From Streptomyces rimosus (GTDB lineage: Bacteria > Actinomycetota > Actinomycetes > Streptomycetales > Streptomycetaceae): DNA of 64,000 bases. Where the stretch lies: contig NZ_CP023688.1 in the NCBI RefSeq assembly GCF_008704655.1, positions 2,170,001 through 2,234,000 of the forward strand, in the 5' to 3' direction. Below the pieces are notes generated by a model, which had not been told where the DNA came from, did not search any database, and saw only the letters and a program-made list of their open reading frames with translations. Within the stretch, counting starts at the first letter, position 1. Every line of letters begins with the position of its first letter. Shown here one piece after another: positions 1-9,378 of this stretch. Position numbers and translations under genes: made by a program.

Positions 1-10
1 GGCACGGGGC

Positions 11-36
11 GGGGTCCGGGCGGTGGCCCGGACCCC
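11..36. terminator. Hairpin terminator at the left edge
   Basis: A perfect 11-bp stem (11-21 paired with 26-36) with a 4-base loop. It lies outside any gene and probably ends transcription of a gene beyond the left edge, or backs up the arcB terminator at 115-145. There is no U-tract, as is common in Streptomyces. Confidence 0.7.
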
Positions 37-61
37 GTACGCCGGTTCGATGGTAGCCGTT

Positions 62-97
62 ATGGCTGCATGATCGCTCATTGGGGCGTATAGCCAT
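62..97. promoter_or_regulatory. Short interrupted dyad
   Basis: ATGGCT at 62-67 is repeated inverted as AGCCAT at 92-97, in the least GC-rich stretch of this gap. It may be an operator or promoter element of a gene beyond the left edge. The arms are only 6 bp, so chance is possible. Confidence 0.25.
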
Positions 98-114
98 GCA
101 ATACGGGCCGTACG

Positions 115-145
115 GGACCCGCGCGGCGCCCGGCCGCGCGGGTCC
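115..145 (-). terminator. Terminator of the arcA-arcB operon
   Basis: A perfect 12-bp GC stem (115-126 with 134-145) and a 7-base loop, starting 10 bases past the arcB stop codon. The position and stem strength fit a transcription terminator for the leftward arc genes. Confidence 0.8.
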
Positions 146-154
146 GGCGGCGGC

Positions 155-1162
155 CTACTGGCCCGCCATCGTGGCGACGAGGACCGCCTTGATCGTGTGC
201 AGCCGGTTCTCCGCCTCGTCGAAGACGACCGAGTGCGGCGACTCGAAGACCTCGTCGGTGACCTCCAGGGAGGTCAGGCCGTGCCGCTCGTGGATCTCGC
301 GGCCGACGGCGGTGCCGAGGTCGTGGAAGGCGGGCAGGCAGTGCAGGAACTTCACGTCCGGGTTGCCGGTGGCGCGCAGCACGTCCATCGTGACGGCGTA
401 CCCGCCGAGCAGCGCGATCCGCTCGTCCCAGACCTCCTTGGGCTCGCCCATGGAGACCCAGACGTCGGTGGCGACGAAGTCCGCGCCGCGCACCCCCTGC
501 GCCACGTCCGCGGTGATCGTGACGCGGGCGCCGCTGCGCGCGGCCAGCTCCTTGGCCCGGGTGACGACCTCCTCGTCCGGCCACAGGCCCTCGGGCGCGA
601 CGATCCGTACGTCCATGCCGAGCAGGGCGCCGGTGATCAGATAGGAGTTGCCCATGTTGTAGCGGGCGTCGCCGAGGTAGGCGAAGGCGATCTCCGGCAG
701 CGGGCGGCCGGGCACGTGCTCGCGCATGGTCAGCACGTCGGCGAGCATCTGGGTCGGGTGCCAGCGGTCGGTCAGGCCGTTGAGGACCGGCACACCGGCG
801 TACCGCGCCAGTTCCTCGACGACCTCCTGGGAGCTGCCGCGGTACTCGATCGCGTCGTACATCCGGCCGAGCACCCGGGCGGTGTCCTTGACCGACTCCT
901 TGTGCCCGATCTGGGAGGCGGCCGGGTCGAGGTAGGTGGTCGAGGCGCCCTGGTCGGCGGCGGCGACCTCGAAGGCGCAGCGCGTGCGGGTGGAGGTCTT
1001 CTCGAAGATCAGGGCGATGTTGCGGCCCCGCAGATGCACGACCTCCTCGCCCGCGCGCTTGGCGGCCTTCAGCTCGGCCGCCAGGTCGACGAGCCGGCCG
1101 AATTCCGCGGCGGTGAAATCCAGCTCCTTGAGGAAGTGGCGGCCCTTGAGGTCCGTCGCCAT
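155..1162 (-). CDS. arcB: Ornithine carbamoyltransferase, catabolic
   Basis: Ornithine carbamoyltransferase, 335 residues, the normal family length. It interconverts citrulline plus phosphate and ornithine plus carbamoyl phosphate in the cytoplasm. The carbamoyl-phosphate loop STRTR (57-61), HPTQ (135-138) and the C-terminal HCLP loop are all present. The open frame runs 31 codons further upstream, but ATG 1162 is preceded by AGGAG at a good distance and begins the conserved N-terminus. It follows arcA on the same strand with a gap of about 130 bases. That pairing points to the catabolic arginine deiminase pathway (citrulline phosphorolysis) rather than arginine synthesis. No carbamate kinase gene is visible in the window. 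Confidence 0.93.
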   Translation of the reverse strand: MATDLKGRHFLKELDFTAAEFGRLVDLAAELKAAKRAGEEVVHLRGRNIALIFEKTSTRTRCAFEVAAADQGASTTYLDPAASQIGHKESVKDTARVLGRMYDAIEYRGSSQEVVEELARYAGVPVLNGLTDRWHPTQMLADVLTMREHVPGRPLPEIAFAYLGDARYNMGNSYLITGALLGMDVRIVAPEGLWPDEEVVTRAKELAARSGARVTITADVAQGVRGADFVATDVWVSMGEPKEVWDERIALLGGYAVTMDVLRATGNPDVKFLHCLPAFHDLGTAVGREIHERHGLTSLEVTDEVFESPHSVVFDEAENRLHTIKAVLVATMAGQ

Positions 1163-1181
1163 GGTGGCTCCTAGGTCGCGG

Positions 1182-1196
1182 CAATCGATACGATTG
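1182..1196. promoter_or_regulatory. Inverted repeat upstream of arcB
   Basis: CAATCG (1182-1187) and CGATTG (1191-1196) form a perfect dyad with a 3-base spacer, 20-34 bases upstream of the arcB start. It may be an operator for an internal promoter in the arcA-arcB gap. It does not clearly match the ArgR box, so the regulator is unknown. Confidence 0.35.
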
Positions 1197-1291
1197 GAAG
1201 TGTATACGACCACTCGCATCTCTATGCAGGCCGTCCCGGCGGCCCACTCCCCCATCCTTCCCCGGGCACCCGGCCGGTCCCCTCCCGGGGC

Positions 1292-2515
1292 CTATACGGG
1301 ATCGCGCTCCACCGGGCAGCTCATGCAGCGCGGGCCGCCCCGCCCCCGTCCCAGCTCACTGCCCGGAATCGTGATGACCTCGATGCCGCGCTTGCGCAGG
1401 AAGGTGTTGGTGGTGACGTTGCGCTCGTAGGCGACCACCACACCCGGCTCGACGGCCAGTACGTTGCACCCGTCGTCCCACTGCTCGCGCTCGGCCGAGT
1501 GCACGTCCTGCGTCGCGGTCAGCACCCGGATGTCGTCCAGGCCGAGCGCCGCCGCCATGGCGCGGTGCATGTGCTCCGGCGGATGGTCGGTGACCTTCAG
1601 CTCCTGGTCGCCCGCGCCCGGCTCGATCGTGTACGAGCGCAGCATGCCCAGCCCCTCGTACTGGGTGAAGGTCCCGCCGTCGACCATCGTCATCACCGTG
1701 TCCAGGTGCATGAACGCCCGCCGCTTGGGCATGTCCAGCGCCACGATGGTGCGCGCCGACCCGGCCGCGAACAGGCCGCGCGCCAGCATCTCGACCGCCT
1801 GCGGGGTGGTCCGCTCGCTCATCCCGATCAGTACGGCGCCATTGCCGAGCACCAGCACGTCGCCGCCCTCGATGGTCGACGGATAGGCCGCCTGCCCCTC
1901 CGACCAGACGTTGAAGCCGCCGCCCCGGAACAGCTTGTGGTGCCGGTAGATCGCCTCGTAGTGCACCGTCTCGCGCTGCCGGGCCGGCCAGCGCATGGCG
2001 TTGATCGACACCCCGTCGTACACCCACGCCGAGGTGTCGCGGGTGAACAGATGGTTGGGCAGCGGGCGCAGCACGAAGTCGTCGAGGTCCATCACGTGGA
2101 AGCGCACCGAGGTCGGCTCCGGGTGCGCCGCCAGGTACTCCCGCTTGGTCATCCCGCCGACCAGGGCCTCCACCAGCTCCGGGACGGGCAGCGCGTCGAA
2201 GACGGCCCGCAGCCGGTCGGTCGCCAGCGGCCCGTACTCCTTCTCGTGGAAGACCCGGTCCAGTACCAGCTCGCGCGCCTGGGGAACCTGGAGGGTCTCG
2301 GCCAGCAGGTCACCGAACAGGTGCACCGCGACCCCCCGGTCCCGGAGGATGTCCGCGAAGGCGTCGTGCTCGGCGCGCGCCTGGCGCACCCACAGCACGT
2401 CGTCGAAGAGCAGCGCGTCCTTGTTGGTCGGGGTGAGTCGTTTCAGCTCCAGATCGGGGCGGTGCAGGATGACGCGGCGCAGCCGCCCGGCCTCGGAGTC
2501 GACGTGGAATCCCAT
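1292..2515 (-). CDS. arcA: Arginine deiminase
   Basis: Arginine deiminase, 407 residues, converts arginine to citrulline and ammonia. The family hallmarks are visible: the LFTRDTSAW segment, the [12 protein letters not shown] segment carrying catalytic His and Asp, and the nucleophilic Cys in MSCP near the C-terminus. ATG 2515 was chosen because the conserved N-terminus ([12 protein letters not shown]) begins there; the frame stays open upstream but the translation is low-complexity Pro/Arg. arcB follows downstream. The gene lies 80 bases downstream of the last gene of the 11-gene conflict-type cluster on the same strand, so read-through is possible, but nothing suggests a functional link. 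Confidence 0.95.
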   Translation of the reverse strand: MGFHVDSEAGRLRRVILHRPDLELKRLTPTNKDALLFDDVLWVRQARAEHDAFADILRDRGVAVHLFGDLLAETLQVPQARELVLDRVFHEKEYGPLATDRLRAVFDALPVPELVEALVGGMTKREYLAAHPEPTSVRFHVMDLDDFVLRPLPNHLFTRDTSAWVYDGVSINAMRWPARQRETVHYEAIYRHHKLFRGGGFNVWSEGQAAYPSTIEGGDVLVLGNGAVLIGMSERTTPQAVEMLARGLFAAGSARTIVALDMPKRRAFMHLDTVMTMVDGGTFTQYEGLGMLRSYTIEPGAGDQELKVTDHPPEHMHRAMAAALGLDDIRVLTATQDVHSAEREQWDDGCNVLAVEPGVVVAYERNVTTNTFLRKRGIEVITIPGSELGRGRGGPRCMSCPVERDPV

Positions 2516-2595
2516 GGGGCCATCTTCGCGGTTGGGGGGCCGCGGCGGCCCCTCGAACGGGCAGGGCCGTGGCCGCGGCGTGTGACGCCGGTGCT

Positions 2596-4572
2596 CTACG
2601 ACCCCGCCAGCGCGATGACCCCGATCAGGATCACCGGGACGACGATCAGGATGAGCAGCGCCATGAGCCACAGCCGGCCGGCCGTGTCGTCCGTGCCGCC
2701 GTAGGGGTCGTCCGGGGGGCGGGTGTCGCGGGAGCGGCGGGCGGGGAGGCGGAAGCCGCGGCCGGTGCCCCGGGCGGGCGGCCGGGCGGGGCGTGTCTCT
2801 TCCCGCTCGGGCTGTGCCGCCGTCCGGGTGGCGGTGTCGAACAGCGCCTTCCAGCCCTTGTCGCCGAAGCCGGTGGGCCGGCCGTCGTCGAGCAGCTGCC
2901 GCAGCACCGCGCGGCCCCGTCCGCCGTGGCCGTGCCACAGTTCCGGCAGGAAGCGCGGCAACAGGCCGGGGGCGCTGCCCTGTTCGGTGTACGGGCGCAC
3001 CAGCTCGTCGTAGAGGAGCACGGCGGTGCGGACCCGCATCCGGCCGTCCGGGCCGGTGACCGGGTCCTCGTCGCGGTGCCCGCCGCCCGGCCCGAGGAAG
3101 AGGTGGGCCAGCAGGAGGCGTTCGCAGACGACGCGGATGCCGCTGGCGGGCCGGTGCGGGGCGCGGTCGATGAGGACGCGGGCCGCGCGGTCGGCCTGTG
3201 CCGCGGGGAGGCCGTCCTCCAGCACTTCCAGGAGCACGTCGTCGGTGCTGTTGTGCAGGTAGCGCGCGGCGTCGTCGCCGTTCTGGTGGAGCGCCCTGCG
3301 CAGGACGTCCGCGGTCACGTCGCGCGGGAAGCCGCTGTCGGCCCGGACGGCCTGGCGCGGGTCGTAGGACTGCCCGGCGCGCTCCTCGTACGGCGGGTCG
3401 TACGGCGGGGTCCGGTCCTCGCGGGGCCGGTCGTACGTCTCCCGGTCGTACGCGGGCCGGTCCGGGCTCTCGTACGTCCGCCGGTACGTCTGCTGTTCCT
3501 GGTCCTGCCGCATGTGGTCGAAGACCCGGTCGTCGTACGGCACCTCCGCGGGCCGGTCGTACACCGCCTCACGAGGCGGGTCCGTACGGGAGCGGCGGTG
3601 GTCCACGGCGTGGCTGAGCCACTTCAGCGCCTCGTGCACCAGGCGGACGCGTTCGTCGAGGCGCTCCTGTTCGAAGACGTGGCGTTCGGCCAGCGCGCGG
3701 CGCGTCTCGCGCAGGGCTTCGGGGTCGTAGCGGTACTCCAGGTAGTGCTCGACCAGCCGCTGTGCGGCGTCCCTGGCCTGGTCGCCGTGGTCGGGCGGGC
3801 CGTCGTCAGGGCCGTCGCCGCCGGACGTGCCGCGCCCCGCCCGTGCCGGGTCCAGTCGGGTCAGCTGCTGGTCCTGGGTGGCCGTCTTGGGCCAGCGCGG
3901 CACGAAGACGTAGCGGAACGGTCCGCCGTCCCGGGTGTCGTGGGTGGCGAAGGACCAGGAGTCGGGCAGTGCGGGCCCCACCAGCTGCCGCAGCCCCCAC
4001 AGGACGGGGACCGGCCCTTCGCCGCCCGTGTGGTCCAGGACGGACAGGCGCCGGCGGGGGCGGCGCAGGCGCTCGGCGAGCACCGCGGTCAGCTCCTCGG
4101 GGAACCGCCCGGTCCGCTCGGTGAGCGCCGGTGCCGTACGGTCGGCCGCCGCCCACAGCGTCCGGGCCGGTACGCACTCCAGGGTGCGTCCCTCGGCCTC
4201 CCGCAGGTTGATGCCGCTGCCTTCCCAGCGCCAGTCGTGCAGGCCCAGGCAGCGGCCGGGCGTGAGCACCGACGCGCTGCCCAGCAGGGCGTGCGAACAG
4301 GTGCTGGGGCGGCCGCCGCGGTCCCGGTCGGGAATTCGCCGGAGCAGCAGGACCGACCGCTCGGCGCCCGCCTCGGCGGGCAGTTCCACCCGGGCCAGGC
4401 TCTCGCGTGCCGTTTCGTCGGGGACGCGCAGCAGCGGGGCGATCCTGCGGTAGAGGGGCTTGAGCCCGTCCCGGTTGCCCGACCAGGCGACCGGCCCCAC
4501 TCCCGCGCCGCCGACGGCGTGGTCCGCGTCCCAGCGGAAGACGATCTGGTGCACCGCTTCGGTCGCGTTCAC
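2596..4572 (-). CDS. GTPase-associated protein 1 (GAP1)-like, membrane-anchored
   Basis: A 658-residue protein starting at GTG 4572, overlapping the GTPase stop by 4 bases (GTGA). The start [15 protein letters not shown] resembles the N-terminal domain of GTPase-associated protein 1, a partner of TRAFAC-type GTPases in the NTP-dependent conflict systems described by Aravind and colleagues. The middle (roughly residues 320-410) is disordered and rich in YD and YE pairs (for example [15 protein letters not shown]). The last 25 residues form one hydrophobic helix, so the C-terminus is probably a tail anchor in the membrane. It is the last gene of the 11-gene run. The GAP1 call rests on remembered N-terminal similarity and genetic context, not on a search. 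The molecular activity is unknown. Confidence 0.65.
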   Translation of the reverse strand: MNATEAVHQIVFRWDADHAVGGAGVGPVAWSGNRDGLKPLYRRIAPLLRVPDETARESLARVELPAEAGAERSVLLLRRIPDRDRGGRPSTCSHALLGSASVLTPGRCLGLHDWRWEGSGINLREAEGRTLECVPARTLWAAADRTAPALTERTGRFPEELTAVLAERLRRPRRRLSVLDHTGGEGPVPVLWGLRQLVGPALPDSWSFATHDTRDGGPFRYVFVPRWPKTATQDQQLTRLDPARAGRGTSGGDGPDDGPPDHGDQARDAAQRLVEHYLEYRYDPEALRETRRALAERHVFEQERLDERVRLVHEALKWLSHAVDHRRSRTDPPREAVYDRPAEVPYDDRVFDHMRQDQEQQTYRRTYESPDRPAYDRETYDRPREDRTPPYDPPYEERAGQSYDPRQAVRADSGFPRDVTADVLRRALHQNGDDAARYLHNSTDDVLLEVLEDGLPAAQADRAARVLIDRAPHRPASGIRVVCERLLLAHLFLGPGGGHRDEDPVTGPDGRMRVRTAVLLYDELVRPYTEQGSAPGLLPRFLPELWHGHGGRGRAVLRQLLDDGRPTGFGDKGWKALFDTATRTAAQPEREETRPARPPARGTGRGFRLPARRSRDTRPPDDPYGGTDDTAGRLWLMALLILIVVPVILIGVIALAGS

Positions 4573-5654
4573 AGTCCCACCTCCTGGGGGTCGGCTCCCG
4601 GCAGGAGCCCGCACATCGCGAAGACCGACAGCAGCGGGGTGAGCACCCGCCGCGGACGGACGCCTTGCGGGAAGCCGCCGGCGTCCTCCTGGCCGCCGGT
4701 GGCGGACGCGAAGTGCAGGGTGCACCGCGCGCAGTCGGCGAACGGCTTGAGCCAGGCGGGCCCGCCGTGGTGCCGCAGGAAGGCGTAGACGTCGCGGCTC
4801 TCGGCGCGCAGGGCCCGCGCCGACGGCCGGGCGTTCTCGGGGGCGGTCAGCCAGCGCGCCACCGCCGGCTCGAAGCGGATCAGGTCGCTCTTGCCCACCA
4901 CGATCGCGGCCGCCGCGTCCACGTACGGGCCGTCGCGCCCCACCCGGTCCAGCACGGTACCGAACGAGCGGTCGCCGAGGTCGTCGGTGCGCTGCTTGGT
5001 GCGGTCGCGCACCGCGTCCAGATACGGCAGCGGCAGCGCGCGCAGCGGGTCGACGACGAAGATGAACGCGCTGACGGCGGCCAGGAACCGGGTGACCCGG
5101 CCGGTGCGCTCCAGGTCCTCGCCGGACAGGTCGAAGAAGACCACGGGCCGGGTGGTGCCGCCCCGGCTGACCAGCAGCCCGTCGGCGAACTCGGCGAAGT
5201 CGGTCTGCTCGGTGTGCGCCAGCGTCTCGCCTGCGCGCAGCCTGAGCACCCGGTCGTCGAGGTAGGAGCGGTGCGAGTCGGTGTGCAGCGGGACGGCCTT
5301 GAGCCCGTGCGCGTCCAGCGCTCCGCGCTCCACCTCGCCGATCATCGAGGCGAGCAGGTGGGTCTTGCCCGCGCGGGAGCTGCCGACCATGGCCACCGTC
5401 AGCGGTTCGCCGTTGGTGAGATAGGGCGCGGGGAGGTAGTGCTCGGGCATCCCGGCCGTGTTGCCGCAGATCTGGAACGCCTCGCGCAGCGCGTCCTGGC
5501 GGCGCAGCGGGTTGTGCTCGCCGGTCAGGTCGAGGCGGACGAAGGTGCTGGTCTCGTCGCGTACGTACAGCCGGTCCTCGTCGAAGGCGATCGGGTCGAG
5601 GCAGTACGGGCACACCACGGGGCGGGGGCCGAGGCCCATCGGGTACGTGCTCAC
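4569..5654 (-). CDS. TRAFAC-clade GTPase with Zn-binding cysteines
   Basis: A 361-residue GTPase. An N-terminal CPYC pair (Cys15, Cys18) with later cysteines suggests a zinc ribbon. The P-loop GSSRAGKT lies at 91-98, the G3-like DLSGED follows at about 170, and the G4-like GKSD lies in the last third. The C-terminal part contains CARC. It overlaps the pseudokinase upstream and the GAP1-like gene downstream by 4 bases each, so the three are made together. In this family the GTPase is the nucleotide switch of conflict-type operons, and the GAP1-like neighbour is its usual partner. The small GTPase core plus Zn module argues against a translation or signal-recognition GTPase. Confidence 0.72.
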   Translation of the reverse strand: MSTYPMGLGPRPVVCPYCLDPIAFDEDRLYVRDETSTFVRLDLTGEHNPLRRQDALREAFQICGNTAGMPEHYLPAPYLTNGEPLTVAMVGSSRAGKTHLLASMIGEVERGALDAHGLKAVPLHTDSHRSYLDDRVLRLRAGETLAHTEQTDFAEFADGLLVSRGGTTRPVVFFDLSGEDLERTGRVTRFLAAVSAFIFVVDPLRALPLPYLDAVRDRTKQRTDDLGDRSFGTVLDRVGRDGPYVDAAAAIVVGKSDLIRFEPAVARWLTAPENARPSARALRAESRDVYAFLRHHGGPAWLKPFADCARCTLHFASATGGQEDAGGFPQGVRPRRVLTPLLSVFAMCGLLPGADPQEVGL

Positions 5655-6727
5655 CGGCGTCCTCCCATGCCCGTACGGCCGGCGCCGAAGAGCGCGCGCA
5701 GTCCGCGGCCCGGCGTCCGGCCGGGCCCGGTCTCCGCCACCGGATCGCCGTCCAGCCCCAACGCGGCGCGCTTGCGGGCCAGTTCATCGTCGAAGGCACG
5801 GCGCCCCGGATCCAGGGGGTCGGCCGGGAGCGGACGCCCCTGGAGCGGGTCCTGCCTGTTGAGCATCCGCAGCACCTCGGCGGGGTGGTCGCGCTCGCGT
5901 GCCGTGGGCGCGAACGCGCCGGACAGCACGCCGAGCGCGGGCAGCCGTGCGAGGTCGCGCGGCGGCCCGTCCGGATCCCCTTCGCGGCCGGTGACCAGGT
6001 GGTACATCACCTGGGCCACGCTCCACAGGTCGTCGCGCGGGTCGGCGGTGCCGTGTCCGGCGCGCTGTTCCGGCGCGGCCCAGGGCGCCTCGCCGAGCGC
6101 CTCGCGGGGGTGTCCCGCGCGGGTGGCGAGGCACGGTTCGGGCAGCCGGACATGGCGGCCGTCCCACCGTACGGTGTGCGGCGTCAGCCCGCGGTGCACC
6201 ACGTCGACCGCCTCCAACAGCCGTACCGCCAGGACGAGTTCACTGCGGATGCGCTCCTGTTCCTTGACCGTGGCCCGGCCCGCGAGCGCCGCCAGCGGGC
6301 GTCCGCGGGCGGGCTCGTAGAAGACGAACGGCTCCCGTACGTCCAGGTGGTAGCCGCCGAACCGGGCGAACAGCTGGTGGTACGGGGCGTCACCGAACGC
6401 CCGGCGCACGGCGAGGCCGACGCCCACCTCCGCCTCCAGCCGGTCGCGGGCCCGGTGGTCGCCGCGCGCGGTGTGCGCGAGGCGGTACTGCATCACCCGC
6501 CAGTCCTCCCCCAGCGTCATGGGCCGGGCGCGCAGCGGGTGCCGCTGCTGCCCGGCGGGCAGCTCGTCCCAGCAGACCGCCGGCAACCGGGCCGGCGTGC
6601 CCTCGTCCGTGAAGAAGGCCAGCTCCACGCGGTCCCGCGCCGGGCGGCCGCCGTTTCGCGCCGCACCGTCCTGCGGCGCGTGGCCGGAGGTCCGTACCGC
6701 CTCCGGCCGCTCCCCCCACTCGTTCAT
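5651..6727 (-). CDS. Pseudokinase of the Ser/Thr kinase fold
   Basis: A 358-residue protein related to Hanks-type Ser/Thr kinases. The catalytic-loop HRD is replaced by HRG (178-180, in VHRGLTPHTV), so the catalytic base is missing. No DFG is seen, and the following segment reads LPEP. The APE motif (218-220) and the following DDLWSVAQV helix are kept. The glycine-rich loop is not recognisable. The most likely role is a scaffold or sensor rather than a kinase. It overlaps its neighbours by 4 bases on both sides (ATGA), inside the GTPase/tubulin-like operon. The C-terminus is Gly/Arg-rich and probably disordered. Confidence 0.7.
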   Translation of the reverse strand: MNEWGERPEAVRTSGHAPQDGAARNGGRPARDRVELAFFTDEGTPARLPAVCWDELPAGQQRHPLRARPMTLGEDWRVMQYRLAHTARGDHRARDRLEAEVGVGLAVRRAFGDAPYHQLFARFGGYHLDVREPFVFYEPARGRPLAALAGRATVKEQERIRSELVLAVRLLEAVDVVHRGLTPHTVRWDGRHVRLPEPCLATRAGHPREALGEAPWAAPEQRAGHGTADPRDDLWSVAQVMYHLVTGREGDPDGPPRDLARLPALGVLSGAFAPTARERDHPAEVLRMLNRQDPLQGRPLPADPLDPGRRAFDDELARKRAALGLDGDPVAETGPGRTPGRGLRALFGAGRTGMGGRR

Positions 6728-9378
6728 GACGCCCCCTCATTCAGGGTGCCGACGTCCCCGCGCAGCCGGACCGTCCGCACCGATCCGGTACGCAGCGGCA
6801 GCAGCCGGAAGACCCCGGCGTACCGGCCGGCCGGCGTCCACACCATGTCGTCGGCGGGCGGCGGGCCGCCGCCGTGCCGGGTCACGTCCGGCGCGAAGCG
6901 CACCCCGCGGGCGGCGTGCCGGTCGCGGGAGAGCAGCCGGCGGTGTTCGGCGGCGCAGAGCGGGACGGTGCCGGTGCCGTCGCCGTGCGCCTGGAGGACG
7001 CGGGTGACCCGGTCGGGGGCCAGGCCGAGCAGGACGGCCGGGTCCGGCCGGGACGCGGGGTCCCGGGCGAAGGCGGGGGCCGCGGCGACGCCGTCCCTGG
7101 CCAGCCGGGCGCTCTCGCCGTCGATCAGGGCCCGTACCTCCCGGTCGACGGGGAGCGCGGCGGCCGCGCCGGGGTCGCGCTCGATGGCGCCCCAGTACGG
7201 GTCGAGGATTCCGGCGATGCCGTCGGCGAGGTCGCCGACCAGGGTGGCGACCAGTTCCGGCCCGCCGTCACCCGCTTCGCGCTCCAGCCAGGGGACGGGC
7301 ACGTCGTCGGGCGGGACGGCGGCCGGTGCGGGCGCGGGGCCGTCCGCGGCCTGCCGGGGCGGCGGGTCGGTGTCGGCGAGCGGGTCCTGCCAGGGGGTGC
7401 CGTGCGCGGTGTCCGCGTCAGCGGCACCGGCGCCGTCCCGTCCCCCGGGCTCCGGTCCGCGGTCCCAGTTGTCCCAGTCGTCCCAGCTCTGCGCGGTGTC
7501 GTCGTACCGGGGGCCGGGGGTCTCGAAGGAGTCGTACGACGGCTGTGGCGCGGCCCGCCGGTCGTACGACGGGCCGAACCAGTCGTCGTCCAGGAGGCCG
7601 TCCGACGGTGCCTGCGCGCCCGCCCGCCCACCGCCGTCGTGGCCCGCCGCGGGCACCGGTTCGCGGCCCTCGGCGGCGGCCGCCGCGCGGCGGATCATCC
7701 CGGCCACCGCCCGCGCCCCGTCGGCGCAGTACAGCCGGGCGTCCGCCAGCAGCCAGTCGTGTACGACGGCGTCCGCCAGCAGCCCGTCGAGGGAGTGCAG
7801 CACGTCCCGCCCCTCCGGGCCGCCGCCCGCCGCCCACCAGGAGTCCAGGGCCCCGGTCCACCGGCGTACGGCCAGCAGCGGCAGCGCGATCAGCGCCACC
7901 AGCAGCATGCTCAGCCCGAGCCAGGCGGGGACCGCGAGGGCGTGGCCGAGGGTGATGCCGATGGCCGCGCCGGCCAGCCCGGCGCACAACTGCGCCAGGG
8001 CGCCCGACTGTCCGCCGCCGTCCAGGTGCCCGTCCCCGGCGCGGCCGGGGCGGCGGGCCAGGGCGAGCGCGGTCAGCCCGGCGGCGGCCAGCGCCGCCAG
8101 CGGGCCCAGCGCCCAGCCGGGCCCCGGCCACAGCCCCGCCGCCGCGGCGAAGGCACAGCCGCCGGCCAGCTCCCCGTACGCCGCGCCGCGCACCTCGAAC
8201 GGCCGCGGCCCGGCCAGCTGCCGCGGCAGGTCCGGCGGGCACAGCTCGTCGAGCCTGCCGAGGCGGGCCGCGCTGCCGGTGGGCGTGGCCAGGTCGGACA
8301 GCGCACTGAGCCGGGCCGCCGTCGAACGCAGCGGCAGCCGGCGCGCCAGCAGGTTCTGGGCGAAGCCGCGCAGACCGGGGCCGATCCGGTCGCGGGCGGC
8401 CTCCGGCACCCGCGGCAGGTCGATGCCGTGCTCGTACAGCCGGCGGCGCTGTTCCGGGGGCAGTCCCACGCCGTCGCCGTCACGCAGGGTCTCGGCGACG
8501 GTCTCGCGGTAGGCGGCCAGTTCGCCGGCGGCGGCGTCCAGGCTCTCGGCGAGGTCGGCGTCCCCGACCGGGCCGCGCAGCAGGCCGCCCGCGCCGCGCT
8601 GCCGTTCGTACACCTCCTCGGCCTCGTCCAGCGCCGCCTCGCAGGCCCGGAACCGCTCGTCGGCCTCGCCGCCCGCGCGCCGCCACTCCGCGCGCTCCAC
8701 GCTCCGCGGCATGCCCGCGCCGACCAGCGGCGCCAGGACGGCGGGCACGCCGCCCGCCTCCGGGTCGGCGACCGAGATGCGGCCGCCGGGGTCGTCCTGG
8801 CCGACCAGGTCGGCCAGCGCCTGCCGCCAGACGCGGGCGCGGGCGGTGGGCGAGAGGTCGTGCTCCAGGACGCGCAGGGCGGGCACGGCAACACCGTCGG
8901 GGACCTCCGAGACGGCGTGCAGGACGGCGTCGAACACGGCGGGTGCCGCGAGGAGTTCGAGGAGCGGGCGGAGCGCGCCCGCGTCCTCCCCCGGCGCGGG
9001 GTCGGTGGCCGTGCCGCCGTGCGGGTCCAGGACCCACAGCACGCCGACGGCGGGCGGGCGCAGCGGCGAGGGCCGGTTCAGGGCCCAGGGCGTCGGCGCG
9101 GGCGGTACGGCGATGCCGTCGCCCGGTTCGGCGGGCGGGGCGCCGACCGCGACGCACAGCGCGTGCCCGGATCCGTAGGAGAGGACCTGTTCGTAGGTCC
9201 GCTGGTGGCGGGCGAGGCCGTCGGCGGTGTCCACGAGCAGGAAGCGTTCGGCCTGTTGCCCGGCGGTGCCGTCGAGCGCGGCGCGGACGGCGCGGTGCAG
9301 CCCGTCCGCGCCGGCCAGGTCGCCGGGGCCGTCCCGCAGGTCGAGGGTGACGACCGGAGCGGTGGTCCGGGAGCTCAC
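6724..9378 (-). CDS. Large multi-span membrane protein of unknown function
   Basis: An 884-residue protein starting at GTG 9378, overlapping the tubulin-like gene by GTGA. I do not recognise a named family. The N-terminal 250 residues look soluble and globular, with alternating strands and helices. A long helical and charged region follows, then about four hydrophobic segments in the middle (two near AAAAGLWPGPGWALGPLAAL, two near GLSMLLVALIALPLLAV). A disordered acidic linker rich in YD and W (SYDRR, RYDDT, WDDWDNWD) leads to a C-terminal globular region. The protein could be the membrane platform of the cluster. The function is unknown. Confidence 0.8.
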   Translation of the reverse strand: MSSRTTAPVVTLDLRDGPGDLAGADGLHRAVRAALDGTAGQQAERFLLVDTADGLARHQRTYEQVLSYGSGHALCVAVGAPPAEPGDGIAVPPAPTPWALNRPSPLRPPAVGVLWVLDPHGGTATDPAPGEDAGALRPLLELLAAPAVFDAVLHAVSEVPDGVAVPALRVLEHDLSPTARARVWRQALADLVGQDDPGGRISVADPEAGGVPAVLAPLVGAGMPRSVERAEWRRAGGEADERFRACEAALDEAEEVYERQRGAGGLLRGPVGDADLAESLDAAAGELAAYRETVAETLRDGDGVGLPPEQRRRLYEHGIDLPRVPEAARDRIGPGLRGFAQNLLARRLPLRSTAARLSALSDLATPTGSAARLGRLDELCPPDLPRQLAGPRPFEVRGAAYGELAGGCAFAAAAGLWPGPGWALGPLAALAAAGLTALALARRPGRAGDGHLDGGGQSGALAQLCAGLAGAAIGITLGHALAVPAWLGLSMLLVALIALPLLAVRRWTGALDSWWAAGGGPEGRDVLHSLDGLLADAVVHDWLLADARLYCADGARAVAGMIRRAAAAAEGREPVPAAGHDGGGRAGAQAPSDGLLDDDWFGPSYDRRAAPQPSYDSFETPGPRYDDTAQSWDDWDNWDRGPEPGGRDGAGAADADTAHGTPWQDPLADTDPPPRQAADGPAPAPAAVPPDDVPVPWLEREAGDGGPELVATLVGDLADGIAGILDPYWGAIERDPGAAAALPVDREVRALIDGESARLARDGVAAAPAFARDPASRPDPAVLLGLAPDRVTRVLQAHGDGTGTVPLCAAEHRRLLSRDRHAARGVRFAPDVTRHGGGPPPADDMVWTPAGRYAGVFRLLPLRTGSVRTVRLRGDVGTLNEGAS

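Noticed and set aside
2569..4788. Long plus-strand frames opposite the 11-gene cluster (also near 9483-13475)
   Set aside because: Antisense frames stay open by chance in very GC-rich genes. Their translations are Val/Gly/Arg/Pro-rich without motifs, while the minus-strand genes have clear domains and 4-base overlaps.
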